DNA from: Larix kaempferi
Lineage: Eukaryota > Streptophyta > Pinopsida > Pinales > Pinaceae
Length of the DNA: 64,000 nt
Assembly: GCA_027924585.1 (NCBI GenBank)
Contig: BSBM01000299.1
Location: 29,488,501-29,552,500 of the forward strand
Direction of reading: 5' to 3'
The translations under genes and the position numbers were made by a program. Positions 24,664-37,149 of this stretch are shown one piece after another. Numbering within the stretch: position 1 is the first letter of the stretch; every line of letters starts with the position of its first letter. The notes under the pieces are model-generated. The model was not told the DNA's origin, did not search any database, and saw only the letters and a program-made list of their open reading frames with translations.

Positions 24664-25497
24664 AATTTTTCTTCTTATCCACAACTAGATCTGGGATCAA
24701 TGATGTTTGTGGATATTAGCCAACAAATAACATTGGAGATGGGTTCCTTGGATAATATCGAACCAGGCGAGGGATTGGTGTCAAAATGCGGTATCTCCAG
24801 CAATGTTACTCACCACTCAAATGTTGGCCAGTCATTGACAGGTAAAAGACAGATTATTTTCTACTTAAATTGATAAAACAAATTTATTCCGAAATATATA
24901 ATGACAAGCATAAATTCTATGCATCTCCCCATACAAAAATGTTATTGATATTAGAAATGGTAGGTTTTCTATTTTGCAAGAAAGTCACAGAAAATGACTC
25001 CAAAAGAGAAAAAAAGGAAAATAAAAAAAATTTGTTGGAGGCAAAAAAGTAAAAAGGGGGGAAGAAAGTACTGTTGGTGAATTTGAATTTAAACACAAAT
25101 AAAAATCATATGAGTCATGAACAAATGTGATACAATTTTAGGATTATGTCTTTCCAAATTCAATGTTGGGATTTGGTCATCTAAATGTGGGGTCAATGAG
25201 GGGAAGTCATTGTTTACAAAATTTTTGAGGGAAGGTAGTGCAGAAAAAACATATGGGGAACAAATTTTATTTTTATGGTTTCGAGAGAGATGTACCAATG
25301 ATAAAGAAGGAAATACACAAAAAAATGTGGAGAGTATGTGGGAGGAGTTCCCAATGAAATATTCACAAAGTAATACATCAATGATTCTTTTGGAGGGTGA
25401 TGATGTGAAAGCACATCCATGTGAAAAATATATTTTGAGGAAGCCCTTTATTGCATCGTCCTCTAGGACAAATAGTGAACTGGTACCTCGACTCTAG
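24664..25497 (+). pseudogene. Coding-like continuation, frames broken
   Basis: Plus-strand pieces follow the ParB-like segment. One is a Lys-rich stretch (24870-25052). The other is a 126-codon frame at 25117-25497 containing CDTILGLCLSKFNVGIW, YGEQILFLWFRERC and SMWEEFPMKYSQSNTSMILL. They are not in one frame, and the spacing would allow short introns or frameshifts. Similar coding-like text on the same strand resumes beyond the nested copia element at 34001-34578, so these may be parts of one interrupted gene or transposon. No family is recognised. Confidence 0.3.
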
Positions 25498-25907
25498 CAG
25501 GCTTTTAATAAAATGCATGAATCAACTGATATCAGAACCTTCAATGCCTTCTTCTAGTTGAGTGACATCCATCAATTGTGACCTATCCTTTCCTCTTTCA
25601 AGAGTGGGAAACACTAGATGTAACTTATGGAGATTTTAAATCATTTAATGTGTTTTCTATTTTTTTCGGTGATCTTGCTATTTTCGTCTGAATCTAACAT
25701 ATTATTAGTTTAGTGTGATGATTTTATTAAATCATTTGAATCTGTGAAATTTTGGTTGATTTTTGTATTAATATTTGGAAATCAAAATCTTCATTTACAG
25801 TTGCATGTTTGTGATCATTAACTTCATGAACGAAATGTTGTTGTTGTGGTTATATATATTGCCACAATTTTTTTAATCAGTCCGGATATCACCGCAAAAG
25901 AAACTAT

Positions 25908-26500
25908 TGTTAGTTTTTCATAAATTTCAATCTGATCTAGGATCTTAACTGAGAGAATAACATGTACATCATATCTACAGCATATCAATCATGGACACAA
26001 TAATGTAAGCACACAAGAGACTAGAGTTTCATCGGGAAAAACCAAGAAGGTGAAAAACCCCACAACTTCCTCAGAGATAGATAGAGCAATGATACAACCC
26101 AAGTACAAGAGATAATCCTCCTAGCAGTAGCTTCTCCTCCTCCACTAGTGCACCACTCTCCAATGAGTGTGTGTGAGATAAGTGAATGAATAAATAGAGT
26201 GCCTCCCGCACTCTATTTATACTTGACTTGACTTGCCTAATAACCTTTACTAGGTCAGCCTTAACTTAACCACATAACATAATGCTAACTTGGCCGACCC
26301 CCAATAGGGTGGTCTAATAACGCTTTAACGCACATGACTTATACAGGGCTGACCCCATCAAGGTGGTATAATAACCCATCAAGTATAAGTTATGACACTT
26401 ACAATATAAATGACGACACTTTCGTATAGAGGAATAATAACATCTCTATAGGAATACAATATACATATATGAAATACATTCCGAAGTTACAAATACATCA
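25908..26500 (-). repeat. Copia 3' LTR
   Basis: This is the 593-bp partner of 32530-33122. On the minus strand it begins TGATGTATTTG and ends CTAACA. It contains AGTGCCTCCCGCACTCTATTTATA, which holds a TATA-like CTATTTATA near 26212. The polypurine tract lies immediately outside, at 26501-26512. Confidence 0.9.
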
Positions 26501-26809
26501 ACACTCCCTCTTAACTAGGAAGGTATTTCTCGACACAGGTCTTCTAGCACAAGTCTTCTTCACTGGATCATCGTCATCGAATCATCGTCCTCGAATCATC
26601 GTCATCGTCACTACTGCTGCTATCTCAATCAATCTCAAATCTACTCATCATAGGAAGTTCTATAGAGCTAGCCCTTTTTCATGCTGGATGTAGGCCCACC
26701 ACCTGTAGGCCTTCATCATCAGTGGCCATACTGTGGAACCTAGGACTAATTACGTGAGTCAACAAAACCTAGAGCAGACTATAGGTTCTTTTACATGTTG
26801 ACCTTCACA

Positions 26810-27350
26810 AAACCTACTCAGAGCATCCTAGGATGTTACGAGCACACCGCTCTACCTATCTGGATCTCGATAGAGCATCCCAGGCTTTTATGAGCACACC
26901 GCTCTACCTGTCCGGATTTTAAAGGATCTTTTCTATGTGAAATTTTGCAAAACCTACTCAGAGCATCCCAGGATGTTACGAGCACACCGCTCTACATGTC
27001 TGGATCTCGATAGAGCATCCCAGGATGTTACGAGCACACCGCTCTACTTGTCCAAATTTTAAAGGATCTTTTCTATGCGAAACCATAGCAAAACCTACTT
27101 AGAGCATCCCAGGATGTTACGAGCACACCACTCTACCTGTCTGGATCTCGATAGAGCATCCCAGGATGTTATGAGCAAACCATTGTACCTGTCTAGATTT
27201 TAAAGGATCTTTTGTATGACCTACTTAGAGTATCCCGGGATGTTACGAGCACACCGCTCTACCTGTCTAGATCTTGATAGAGAATCCCAGGCTGTTACGA
27301 GCACACCGCTCTACCTTTCTGGATTTTAAAGGACCTTTTCTATGCTACTT
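26810..27350. repeat. Minisatellite 1 in copia 3' region
   Basis: A ~50-bp word, GAGCATCCCAGGATGTTACG followed by AGCACACCGCTCTACCTGTC, recurs at about 26821, 26872, 26960, 27012, 27101, 27153, 27227 and 27280. Spacing alternates between ~52 and ~89 bp, giving a dimeric ~140-bp unit about four times. The second half of each unit contains TTTTAAAGGATCTTTT, a short palindrome-like spacer. It lies downstream of the RNase H stop and is non-coding. Confidence 0.85.
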
Positions 27351-27389
27351 TCACAACCTGTCCACGACCAGAGAGTATCAACCTGATAC

Positions 27390-28190
27390 TCAACATACAT
27401 CATCCTAATGTTTACATGATCAACCTGATCATCATCATTGCATCGTCCTAATGCATGTCATCTAGAGGAACATCCTGAAGCTCGTCATCTGTGATCATCC
27501 TGACCATCATCATAGCATCATCCTGATGCATGTCATCTAGAGCAACATCCTGAAGCTCATCATCTGTGATCATCCTGATCATCATCATAGCATCATCTTG
27601 ATGCATGTCATCCAGAGCATCGTCCTGATGCTCATCATCCATGATCAACCTGATCATACCATGCATCCACCTGATGCATACAATGTATCTTCCTAATACA
27701 TATCATCATACATGATCCTCCTGATCATACAATGTATCTACCTGATACATACACAAATACATGATCCACCTGATACATATCATCATACATTATCTACCTA
27801 ATCATACAAGTATCCACCCGATACATACAGAAGTACATGATCTACCTGATCATACAATGCATCCACCTGATACATACATAAGTACATGATCTACCTGATC
27901 ATACAATGCATCCACCTGATACATACATAAATACATGATCCACCTGTTCATATCAAGCATCCAACATGACGCATATACAAATGCATGATCGAACTGATCA
28001 TATCAAGGATCCAACATGATGCATATACAAATATATGATCAAACTGATCATATCCTACATCCAACATGATTCATATACATATACATGATCCAACTGATCA
28101 TATCCTGCATCCAACATGATGCATATACATATACATGATCCAACTGATCATAAAAAGCATCCAACATGATGCATATACAAAGGAGTAACT
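27390..28190. repeat. Minisatellite 2 in copia 3' region
   Basis: A tandem array of CATGATCNACCTGATCAT-type units, ~44-60 bp long, that drift gradually in sequence. At the left end the units read CATCATCCTGATGCATGTCA; at the right end they read ATCCAACATGATGCATATAC. GATC, TGATCA and TGCATCA make the units partly self-complementary. A minus-strand ORF across 27448-27666 is only the repeat read in frame. Confidence 0.85.
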
Positions 28191-28262
28191 AGAGCATCGT
28201 CCCGATCCATGGGAAGGATCCTCCTCTCATCATGCTTGGAATGGCTCCTGTAAATGTGTCCA

Positions 28263-29757
28263 TCACTTCTTCCTTGAAGTGTCATCAATCTGAAGAACAC
28301 CAAGCCTCTCTCTAAAGTACTCAAACTTCACTCTGGCTAGTGGTTTCATCAACACATCTGCAACCTGCTTATCTGTCGCAACATACAGGAGCTTCACTAC
28401 TCCTCTTTGCACCATATCCCTGATATAGTGATATTTGATCTCAATGTCCTTCGACTTGTCATGGAATACCGATTTCTCAAACAGCTTCACACCACTCTGG
28501 TTATCACAAAAGATACCAGTAGCCTCCAGCGAGAGATCAAATAACTCAAACAGTAGCTTCCAGAGCCATACTGCCTCACAACTAGCCGAACAAGCTGCAA
28601 CATACTCTGCCTCGGCTGTACTCAGTGCTACACAGGACTGCTTCCTGCTAAACCAAGAAATCACACCTGATCCCATACTGAAGCAACAACTAGATGTGCT
28701 CTTCCTATATGCAGCACTTCCTACCCAATCTGAATCAACATAACCCTGCAGGTTAAACTTTTGATTTGCATCATATTTGAGCCCATAATCAATTGTACCC
28801 TTCAGGTACCTTAGAATATGCTTTACAGCAACCAGGTGAACACCTCTGGAATCTGTTAGGAACTGGCTCAATGTGTTCACTGCAAAGAAAATGTCTGGTT
28901 TAGTGTTCGTCAGGTACATCAAGGACCCAATCATCTAGTGATACACAGTGACATCAATCAGATCAGATGAAGCATCACACAGAAGCTTCAGGTTCGATGC
29001 CATAGATGTGGCCATGGCCTTGCAGTCCATCATCCCAAATCTCTTCAGGATCTCTACTGCATACTTCCCTTGTCTAAGGAAGATTCCATCTACACTCTGC
29101 CACACCTCCATACCTAGGAAATAGTGCATCATCCCCGAGTCCTTCATCTCGAACTTGGAAGCAAACTTCCTCTTCGTGTCGACAATCAGTCTATCCTCTC
29201 CGGTAACAAACAGGTCATCCACAGACAATAATAGTATCACATTATTGCCTTCCTCAACCTTGTAGTAAAGGTTGGAATCCGCTTTACTCTTAGTAAAGCC
29301 CAAACTGGATAGGAAACTGTTCATCCTACCATACCAAGTCCTAGGAGCTTGCTTCAAGCCATACAAGGATTTCTTCAACCCGCACACATATGACACCCTA
29401 TCATGTGTCTCAAAACCGAGTGGCTGCTCCACATACGCTTCCTCTTCGACTACCCCATTCAAGAAAGCTGTCTTGATATCCATCTGGTATATCTTCCATT
29501 TCATCACTGTATCCAAAGCAAGTACTGATCTAATGGAAGTATATCTGGCCATAGGAGCAAAAACTCTCTTCATAATCAATCCCTTCTTTCTGGGAGAAGC
29601 CACAAGCTACAAACCTTGCTTTATATTTCTCTATGCTACCATCTGCAGCATGCTTGATCTTATAGATCTGCTTTGAAGTCACAACAGACTTCCCTTCAAG
29701 TCTTGGGAATACATCCCAAACATCATTCTTCATGATCAATTGGTACTCCTCGATCAT
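28263..29757 (-). pseudogene. Ty1/copia reverse transcriptase and RNase H
   Basis: The copia RT (RVT_2) opens at 29757 with MIEEYQLIMKNDVWDVF, then KARFVACGFSQKEGIDYEE, where a one-base expansion in an A run at 29559-29563 (T run on the coding strand) shifts the frame. The second frame (29603-28935) has MDIKTAFLNGVVEEEAYVEQ, GLKQAPRTWYGRM and the catalytic LLSVDDLFVTG. The usual YVDD tyrosine is serine here. It ends at an amber codon (28937-28935) where intact relatives have Gln before MIGSLMYL. The same frame continues to 28263 through RNase H: YVDSDWVGSAAYRKSTS, CVALSTAEAEYVAA and KQVADVLMKPLARVKFE. The RT/RH C-terminus is complete; integrase and gag are absent upstream. Confidence 0.93.
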
Positions 29758-32517
29758 GGCATTCTTCCATTACTACATCCCGTATCTTGGGAACTTCAGA
29801 TTCTTCAATATCTTCAATAGATAAATTTCTTTAAACTTCGTTGCTGGAACAAATGTTGTAGTCCTTCTTTTGTAGGTGATTGTATATGATCTTTTCTACA
29901 AAGCAAGTTAAATTGCATGATTAGAAACATCTCATAGTTTTCAGAACAAATTCTTACACATAATGAAATATGTCATACAGTCATGCAATTATTTTAGCCA
30001 ATGCTTCAATACAACATATATCCATATCCTGTAACTTTCTAGATGCCTTCCAATCTCTACCAGAACATTGTTAAGAGTGTGCACAACTCCCAACATGTCA
30101 GCAAAGAGGTTTCATTCTAGATAAGTAGCAATGGAATGTTGTACAGTGCCATAGGCCACTTACCCATCACATGCATATTAGTAGTATACTGTTCATTAAT
30201 GCAATTATTCTAATATGCATAATACACACCCTAAGTCTAGGAACATAGGCATATACATCATTGAGCAATATTATTTAAACAAACAAGTATGGAGGAAATG
30301 ATAATTCAAATGCTTATCTTTTTTTGGTTGTAGGGTGGACTCCCTCTCAATATTTGCTTCATTGCAGGAACTACTGGAGTGTGCTCCCTCTTGATCTTTG
30401 CTTCCTGGATTACCTGTCTTATATCTATCCTCGATCACTATGCATACTTACTAGTATCATTATTGTGTTATCCTCGAGGTCTCATACATACATTCATTAG
30501 TATAATCTTAATACTATAAAAAACATTATGATTCTAAGTAATCTTAAACATGTATGGTCAAGATCATTTCATACACAGATAATTTATCACAATTCTTTTA
30601 CTCATGTATGTTCCTATTTGACCATAGGACTATTCTGTTTAGTCATATCATCAATTAAAGTAAGAAGCATTATATGCCTAAACCCATGATTACTAACTTC
30701 ACTAAATAATCATTATCAATCATGCCATGTATACTCATACAAGAGATCCTAACACAAGGTAGGATTCTAACTTGATATAGGAAAAACATACCTGGATTAG
30801 CATGCTAGCTAGTTGTGTCTAACATACCTGCATAATGTCTTCTTGTTCTCTTCAATGAGTTGTGCTAGTAACCTGCATATCTCATAGGTTAACCATTATA
30901 GAACCAAGTTATACATACCTCGTAAGTAGATCTTCTATGTGATCCATGATAATGGATGAATCTTTGTCTTCATGTCACCATGGTCATATGTTCTTGAACT
31001 AGAACATGATTTGTCTTTCTTGATGTACATTTCATGTTAGCGGACAACAACAACCTCATACAACACCACAATTCATTAGTACAATCATAAGTGTCAAAAC
31101 CCTAATCAATGAATATCTTCTATCATTCATTCACAATTTTATTAAGGTGATATGACAAGTCTAAAGTTAATCAAGATTGTACTAATCTTAATGAAGACAA
31201 ACATACAATAAACTTAATCATGGATAGATCTCGAAACATACCTGGATAAGTCATACCTGTCGAGATTTCTTGTAATCTTCTTATGTAAGGCCTTAGCCTC
31301 ATCTCCCTTTGAAACTGGAACTTCTTCACTTATGCAAGTGACCAATCCATTCTCTTCTAGGATTAACCCAATCCACTTGATTTTGCAGAAACTGGATCTG
31401 GAGCTGGATTAGGGTTTGTCACGGAAACCCTAAAAATTAAAACTTTGAATTTCAAACTTCTGAAAGGATAGAAAGATGTGCCTTGATGAGTTGATCAGCA
31501 TGGTATACTCAGAATTTAAAAACTACAAAGTTTCACCCCTCACATTTGCTTTTCAATCTTCCGGATTCACTAGGGAGGACCCTGAATTAGGGTTTGAGTT
31601 TCCTGTAGCTTCACCCAACCAAATAGTTTGATCCAAAGCTCTAAACTGCTATTCTTCCAAGGCACTTCCAGTTATGGTCACAGATTTCAAAAATTCCCAT
31701 TTTGTGCAGAAGCCCTAATTTTCCACTTTTCCGATCAAAGTCCCAAACTAGGGTTTGATCAAGCCCGGCCTTCTGCCCAACCAAAAAGTTTGATCTTGGT
31801 CTCTGAATTTCTATTTTGATGAGCAGCATCTAGCTGTGGTCTCTGATACAAAAATTCCAACATTCTCTGAAACCCTAAATTCCTGGAGCCATGAATGAAG
31901 GTGCTCAAAATCTAATTCTATTTTGACAAAAATATGCACCTGATTGTTTCTGGTGTAACTCCGAAATTACAAATCCACGGGGTCTGAAACTGTGACTTGT
32001 GGTATCCTGACCTCTCATCTTTCCAACCCCATAGGTCTGACCTCAATTCGATTCTCTAACAGAGAGTTATGCCAAGTGTCGCAACATGACCTGTTTATGG
32101 GATAAAATAAAAGAGTGAACTTGTATGGAGTGCCACATGTCACTGGTTCACTTTTGGCCTGTGAAAGTACATTCCGTGCCCTATTTGTCACTTTTTACGA
32201 AATTTCATTTGGAGATTCCTAGCCCAAGTTGTGACCTTTTTTCCTAGGTCACCTATTTATGACTGAGATCTGGAAGAGGCAGAAACCCTAGATTGTATAG
32301 ATCATAAAACACAAAGTACAATGAATTAGAAGTTTTGCTTGGGACACAAGGTACATTGGGATCTTATCTTCAACCTGTGAAAGTTTCAAATACTGAAACT
32401 TCTCCAAAATGGATTTATAGTGAAAGTGCTACGATGACTGGTTTTTACTCTATCAAGCCCTAGCTTCGCAAGTGCAACAAGTGTCATAAATGCCATACCA
32501 TGCCTTCTTTCAGGCTA
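29758..32517 (-). other. Copia internal region without coding capacity
   Basis: In an intact copia element this 2.7-kb stretch would hold gag, protease and integrase. Here I find no HHCC, DDE or CCHC motif and no ORF over ~65 codons. The DNA has intron- or intergenic-like texture and includes a short stretch resembling promoter or leader DNA. It was probably replaced by unrelated sequence before the last transposition, because the LTRs and TSD are intact. Confidence 0.6.
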
Positions 32518-32529
32518 GCTATGATACCA
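32518..32529 (-). promoter_or_regulatory. Copia primer-binding site
   Basis: The minus strand reads TGGTATCATAGC immediately next to the LTR end. It differs by one base from the canonical TGGTATCAGAGC. Confidence 0.85.
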
Positions 32530-33122
32530 TGTTAGTGTTGTAGAAATTTCAATATGATCTAGGATATTAACTGAGAGAATAACATGTACAACATATCTAC
32601 AGCATATCAATCATGGACACAATAATGCAAGCACACAAGAGACACAGAGTTTCACCGGGGAAAACCAAGAAGGTGAAAAACCCCGCAACTTCCTCAGAGA
32701 TAGATAGAGCAATGATACAAATCAAGTACAAGAGATAGTCCTCCTAGCAGCAACTTCTCCTCCTCCACTAGTGCGCCACTCTCCAATGAGTGTCTGTGAG
32801 AGAAGTGAATGAATAAATAGAGTGCCTCCTGCACTCTATTTATACTTGAATTGACTTGCCTAATAACCTTTACTAGGTCGTCCTTAACTTAACCACATAA
32901 CATAATGTTGACTAGGCCGACCCCAATAGGGTGGTCTAATAACCCTTTAACCCACATTACTTACATAGGGCCGACCCCATCAAGGTGGTCTAATAACACA
33001 TCAAGTATAAGTTACGACACTTACAATATAAATGATGACACTTCAGTATAGAGGAATAATAACATCTCTATAGGAATACAATATACATATACGAAATACA
33101 TTCTGAAGTTACAAATACATCA
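32530..33122 (-). repeat. Copia 5' LTR
   Basis: 593 bp, the same length as the 3' copy, with the same TGTTAG and CATCA ends. The TSD ACTAT follows at 33123-33127. Confidence 0.9.
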
Positions 33123-33495
33123 ACTATTGGTCCTGGGAGTAGACGGATTTCTATTTGGAGTTCGGATGTTATCCAACATTGAATATTTTCCCAAACAACC
33201 TCATTTTCGTCCATAATTTCTATCGTTATTATGCACAGATTTTAGCCCTAATATTATCAGTGCTGCCAGAGAACATTTTGACGTTGTTCTCTGGTTTTCC
33301 TCACTCGACAACATGGAAATTAAAAAATTCCTTGGTATATTTGAATGGTTTAAGAATGAATACTTTGTATTTATTTTGGGTCGAGAGCAATGCAAACATA
33401 GTACTATTTATAATTACTCAATGTATACATATTATAATGTTGGTGAAGTACTGCACATATACAAAAATTCGTTCAAGGATGTACTTATCCAATAT

Positions 33496-33531
<36 letters not shown>

Positions 33532-34000
33532 CAGACATGTTGTTTATAGATGAAGGGCAATATCATTCAATAGATAATAGCAAGGAAAATTGCTTGAAAA
33601 TGCCAACTAGTTAGACACTTGATGGTTCACAAGAGAGAGAAATAACTATAAAACCAATGTTGTGTTCTCTATTGAATTATCTTGGGCCTTGTTCAAAAAT
33701 GGGGCATTGGTTAAAGACATTCAACTTCAAATGACCGTGATATTATACAGACAACAATTCATTTAGTGATTTGTATATTTTGACAACCTCTACAGATTGA
33801 TGTAATTTTTTTTTATATATTTATCTTCGACAATTCTTATATTATTTATGGACATTGTATCATGAATTTGGTGACGTGTTTCAAAAATTAAAGAACATGC
33901 AACCAATATACTTAGAAACATTTAAACACAATATTTTATTGATTGGGTTGTCTGTGTTTTTTTTTATGCAGATACTAGAAGATTTGTTACTAGTAAACCA
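33123..34000. repeat. Non-coding flank with (TA)n microsatellite
   Basis: This is the continuation of the DNA interrupted by the copia element. A perfect TA run occupies about 33497-33531. A plus-strand ORF at 33155-33553 runs straight into that TA run, so I do not count it as a gene, though its first part could be decayed coding DNA. Confidence 0.6.
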
Positions 34001-34578
34001 TTGATTATTTCCGATTTCAATGGATTTTTGCTACACGCAGTTCATAAAAAGAATAAAAAATTGGATTTCCACAAACACCAAATATCGAATCAACGACAAA
34101 GTATTATTTTATACGTCCAAGATTTAGGGAAATTTTTAAATAATGCTTTAGTATATTTTAAGCTGGGGTATGGACTTTTGCACAACAAAAAAACGTTGAC
34201 GAGTTTTTTCCAACATTATTACAAAGAACATGATTGCAAAGGGAACAATTTAGAGTAATTTTAAAACAAGAATATTGTTCTTTCATAGCGAGAGAGGGTT
34301 ATCAAGGTGATGGAAATCCTTATGTATTTCTCAAGCCTTTAAACAAATTTTGGGACATTTTGATCCATGGTTGGGATGCTACAAATACAGTGATTGTAGA
34401 TGACTTGAAAGAAAAACATGTTTGTAACGAGGAAGGGAACTGTATTATAACAAAAACGTATACTTGCCAAGATGTCAATGGCACATTCTTGTTCGATCAA
34501 TTATGGGCTTGCTTGCTACACCTGAATGGCGTGAGTGATGTGAGACCAATTGTGAATAAAATGAAACTATTTTGTTAA
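34001..34578 (+). pseudogene. Unknown coding-like remnant right of copia
   Basis: Two overlapping plus-strand frames (34001-34258 and 34234-34578) are joined by a probable frameshift. They read ...QSIILYVQDLGKFLNNALVY... and then VILKQEYCSFIAREGYQGDG and PYVFLKPLNKFWDILIHGWD. The sequence is preceded by TTTTTTTTATGCAG, a good plant splice acceptor ending at 33971. Composition and hydrophobic spacing look like a true globular protein. It may belong with the pieces at 23454-25497 on the other side of the copia insertion. The family is not recognised. Confidence 0.35.
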
Positions 34579-34787
34579 TTAATACACTTGTTGGTTTGTT
34601 TGTAAAAGTGTCATTATCATATTTATCATATCGAAAATGCGCAAAAACTAATTTCAAAAGTGGCACTTTTGGAACTAGATTTTGCACTTTAGAAACCTTG
34701 ATTTTGGGGTTCAGAAAGGATGTTTTTTACCCATCTTGAAATTGACTTGGACTAGAATATGTCCAAGTTTAATGAAATAGGTGTTGG

Positions 34788-37140
34788 ACTCTACTTTAAG
34801 TAACTTTCACATATAAGTGCTCTAATATCAATAATTCAAACCACTAATAGGATCAATTTCCCAAGCATCATAAACCCTCACCAGAAGGACATCAATCATC
34901 CTTGTAGTGTATGTCTAGATTTAGATAATGACTGGAAGTAGATCACAATGTCCAATCGTGACGAATGGAAAGAGCTTATAAACAATAACTTGACTAGGTG
35001 GAAGTGATAGTGATGCACAATCAAGTTGAACTGTAGAAGCTTATTTGATCTTATTATAGGGTATGCAACCTAGGGAATAAGTATTAACATAATATAACGT
35101 AGAGGAATAACAAGAGACCAAAAAAACAAAAGAAGCAACCTAATACAATGCATGTTGGCTCAAGTGTATAATTCTATTCGATTACAAAGAAATTAGAGAG
35201 GAGGCATGGATTGAAGTGATGCAAAAATATTATCTATCACTATGACGAAAATGACATGTTGAGTTCAATCCTTCAAATATAGATCACCACAAAACATTAT
35301 GGGAATTTTACTTAGTATCGAACCTATTACAACCTACAACATTGCATTTTGTATCCTACATGTTCTCACCTTGCATATTCTACAATAAATAATGTTACAC
35401 ATTTACACAACAAGAGGGTGTGAGACCATCATTTATATAATGGTTGCCAAGTCAACAACGGAACTAACAAATTCCTGGATAAGGAAGATATTTGTCCAAT
35501 GTTATGGGCATTAGCATGTATGTGATTGACTTTGAACATTGGGCTTGTTGGACACACTAACAACCTCAACTACATATCCTAATGATGTTTCCAAGTAATT
35601 TGCATCTAAGTTGGTAGGGTTGTATGATTGCTAAGCTATTAGTGTTGACATGTAGATCCCTTGTTGAAGAAGAGCATGTGACAAACTGAAGATTAGGGGG
35701 GGGTGATGGTTCAAGAGAAGATCACAAGGAACAAATTTCAATCATAAAATTTGTTATGAACCACAAGTTGGCCATGATCAAGGATGTTGCATGTCTATCT
35801 TGATTGACACATGGATCAATAATATCCTTGTATTCCTTTGATTATGGTTTGTAGAGATTTACATTAAATTCTTATATCAAGCACAATGTTTTTATTTAAC
35901 TTCACACAATTCCATTCTTTATTCTATTCCATATACAACTTAGTTGACAATCATTTCTATTTTTCCAATAATATTGCATTCTACTTCATATTTTTTTTCC
36001 ACATATTACCTATTGATAAATAGTCAGATGTCAATGCATAATCTTTTTTCAATGATAATGCACCCTTAAGTCCACAACTTATTATCACTGATTAATTATA
36101 GATGATAAACTAAACATCAATATTGAGATTTATTTTCAAATAATATTGTATTATATTTCCATCAATTTCTTACTCCTATTACCTAAATAATACCATTTCT
36201 TACCACATTCTTACCACCCATAATGGGATTTCCCACTACATAAAACTTGAGCAACAATGTTGCATCTCTACTTCCACCCATTGCTATGAAGTATTAACTA
36301 AATATTAATGATAATTATTAAATATTAATGCAAAACATTAAAAACAAAATTTACACACCTAGTTCAACTAACTTACTATTAATTACTAACTAAATATTGA
36401 CAATTCAAAATTATTTATTGGAATCACCCTAAACCACTCTTATTGCAAAACTTTAAAAACAAAATTTACACACCTAGTTCAACTAACTTACTATTAATTA
36501 CTAACTAAATATTGACAATTCAAAATTATACTGGCAGTCAAATCGCCCCTTGTCACTGATGAAAAATGGGATTTCCCACTACATAAACCTTTAGCAACAA
36601 TGCTGTATCTCTACTTTCACCCACTACTATGGAGTATTAACTAAATATTAATAATAAACATTAAATATTAATGCAAAACTTTAAAAACAAAATTTACACA
36701 CCTAGCTCCACTAACTTACTATTGTTTAGTAACTAAATATTCACAATTCAAAATTATTTATTTGAATCACGCTACACCACTCATTTTGACCTTAAATCGA
36801 GGGCGTTTGACCTTAAATCGAGGGAGTTTGTTCATTATTTATTTGAATCACCCTAAACCACTCATTTTGAGCGGTAAGAACACCATACTATGACCTTAAA
36901 TCGAGGGCGTTTGGACAGTGCTCACGCACGTACGAAGGTTTGTTCATTAAATGCATGAAGAGCTTCTTACTCCACTCTTACATGCAATCGAGGTCATGCA
37001 TGATTCGGATCTCAAACTATATAAATAACTTGTTCTACTGGACTTGTTAAGGCTAGGGGATAGATCGGGTTGAGGTATCTTTGCGTAAACGCGTGAAGAA
37101 TAGGGAGGTATCGATTTAAAGGTATCTTACTCTACTGTTA
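34788..37140 (+). repeat. Long direct repeat, copy A (LTR-like, TATA box)
   Basis: From TAAGTAACTTTCACATATAA near 34796 this segment is collinear with 41261-43160. The shared text includes the run GATTAGGGGGGG, TGATGGTTCAAGAGAAGATC, and AAATCGAGGGCGTTTG followed by GCTCACGCA. A TATA box, CTATATAAATAA, sits at 37017-37028 near the right end. Copy A has extra internal duplications of a ~180-340-bp AT-rich subrepeat (near 36260, 36436 and 36600) and of TTAAATCGAGGGCGTTTG (36796-36910). Long, collinear and promoter-bearing, it behaves like a solo or paired LTR, but no TSD or PBS could be fixed. Confidence 0.7.
37017..37028 (+). promoter_or_regulatory. TATA box in repeat copy A
   Basis: CTATATAAATAA lies within a block that is repeated at 43048 and 44103 with the same flanking words, so it is a conserved part of the repeat's promoter. 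Confidence 0.55.
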
Positions 37141-37149
37141 CATGATTTC

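Larger units (their letters stand above)
25908..33122 (-). mobile_element. Nested Ty1/copia element with full LTR pair
   Basis: Two 593-bp LTRs (25908-26500 and 32530-33122) start TGTTAG and end CATCA on the plus strand. They are flanked by the perfect 5-bp duplication ACTAT (25903-25907 and 33123-33127). On the minus strand the primer-binding site TGGTATCATAGC directly abuts the 5' LTR, and the polypurine tract AAGAGGGAGTGT abuts the 3' LTR at 26501. The LTRs are roughly 93 percent identical by eye over the first 200 bp. The interior keeps only RT and RNase H; about 2.7 kb between the primer site and RT shows no gag, protease or integrase. Almost 1.4 kb of minisatellite lies between RNase H and the 3' LTR. 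The element is non-autonomous and inactivated by a frameshift and an amber codon. Confidence 0.92.

Noticed and set aside
27448-27666. Minus-strand ORF rich in Met, Asp and His
   Set aside because: It is the ~54-bp minisatellite read in frame and lies beyond the copia RNase H stop.
33155-33553. 132-codon plus-strand ORF
   Set aside because: Its last third is a TA microsatellite (Ile-Tyr run) and the rest has no motif.
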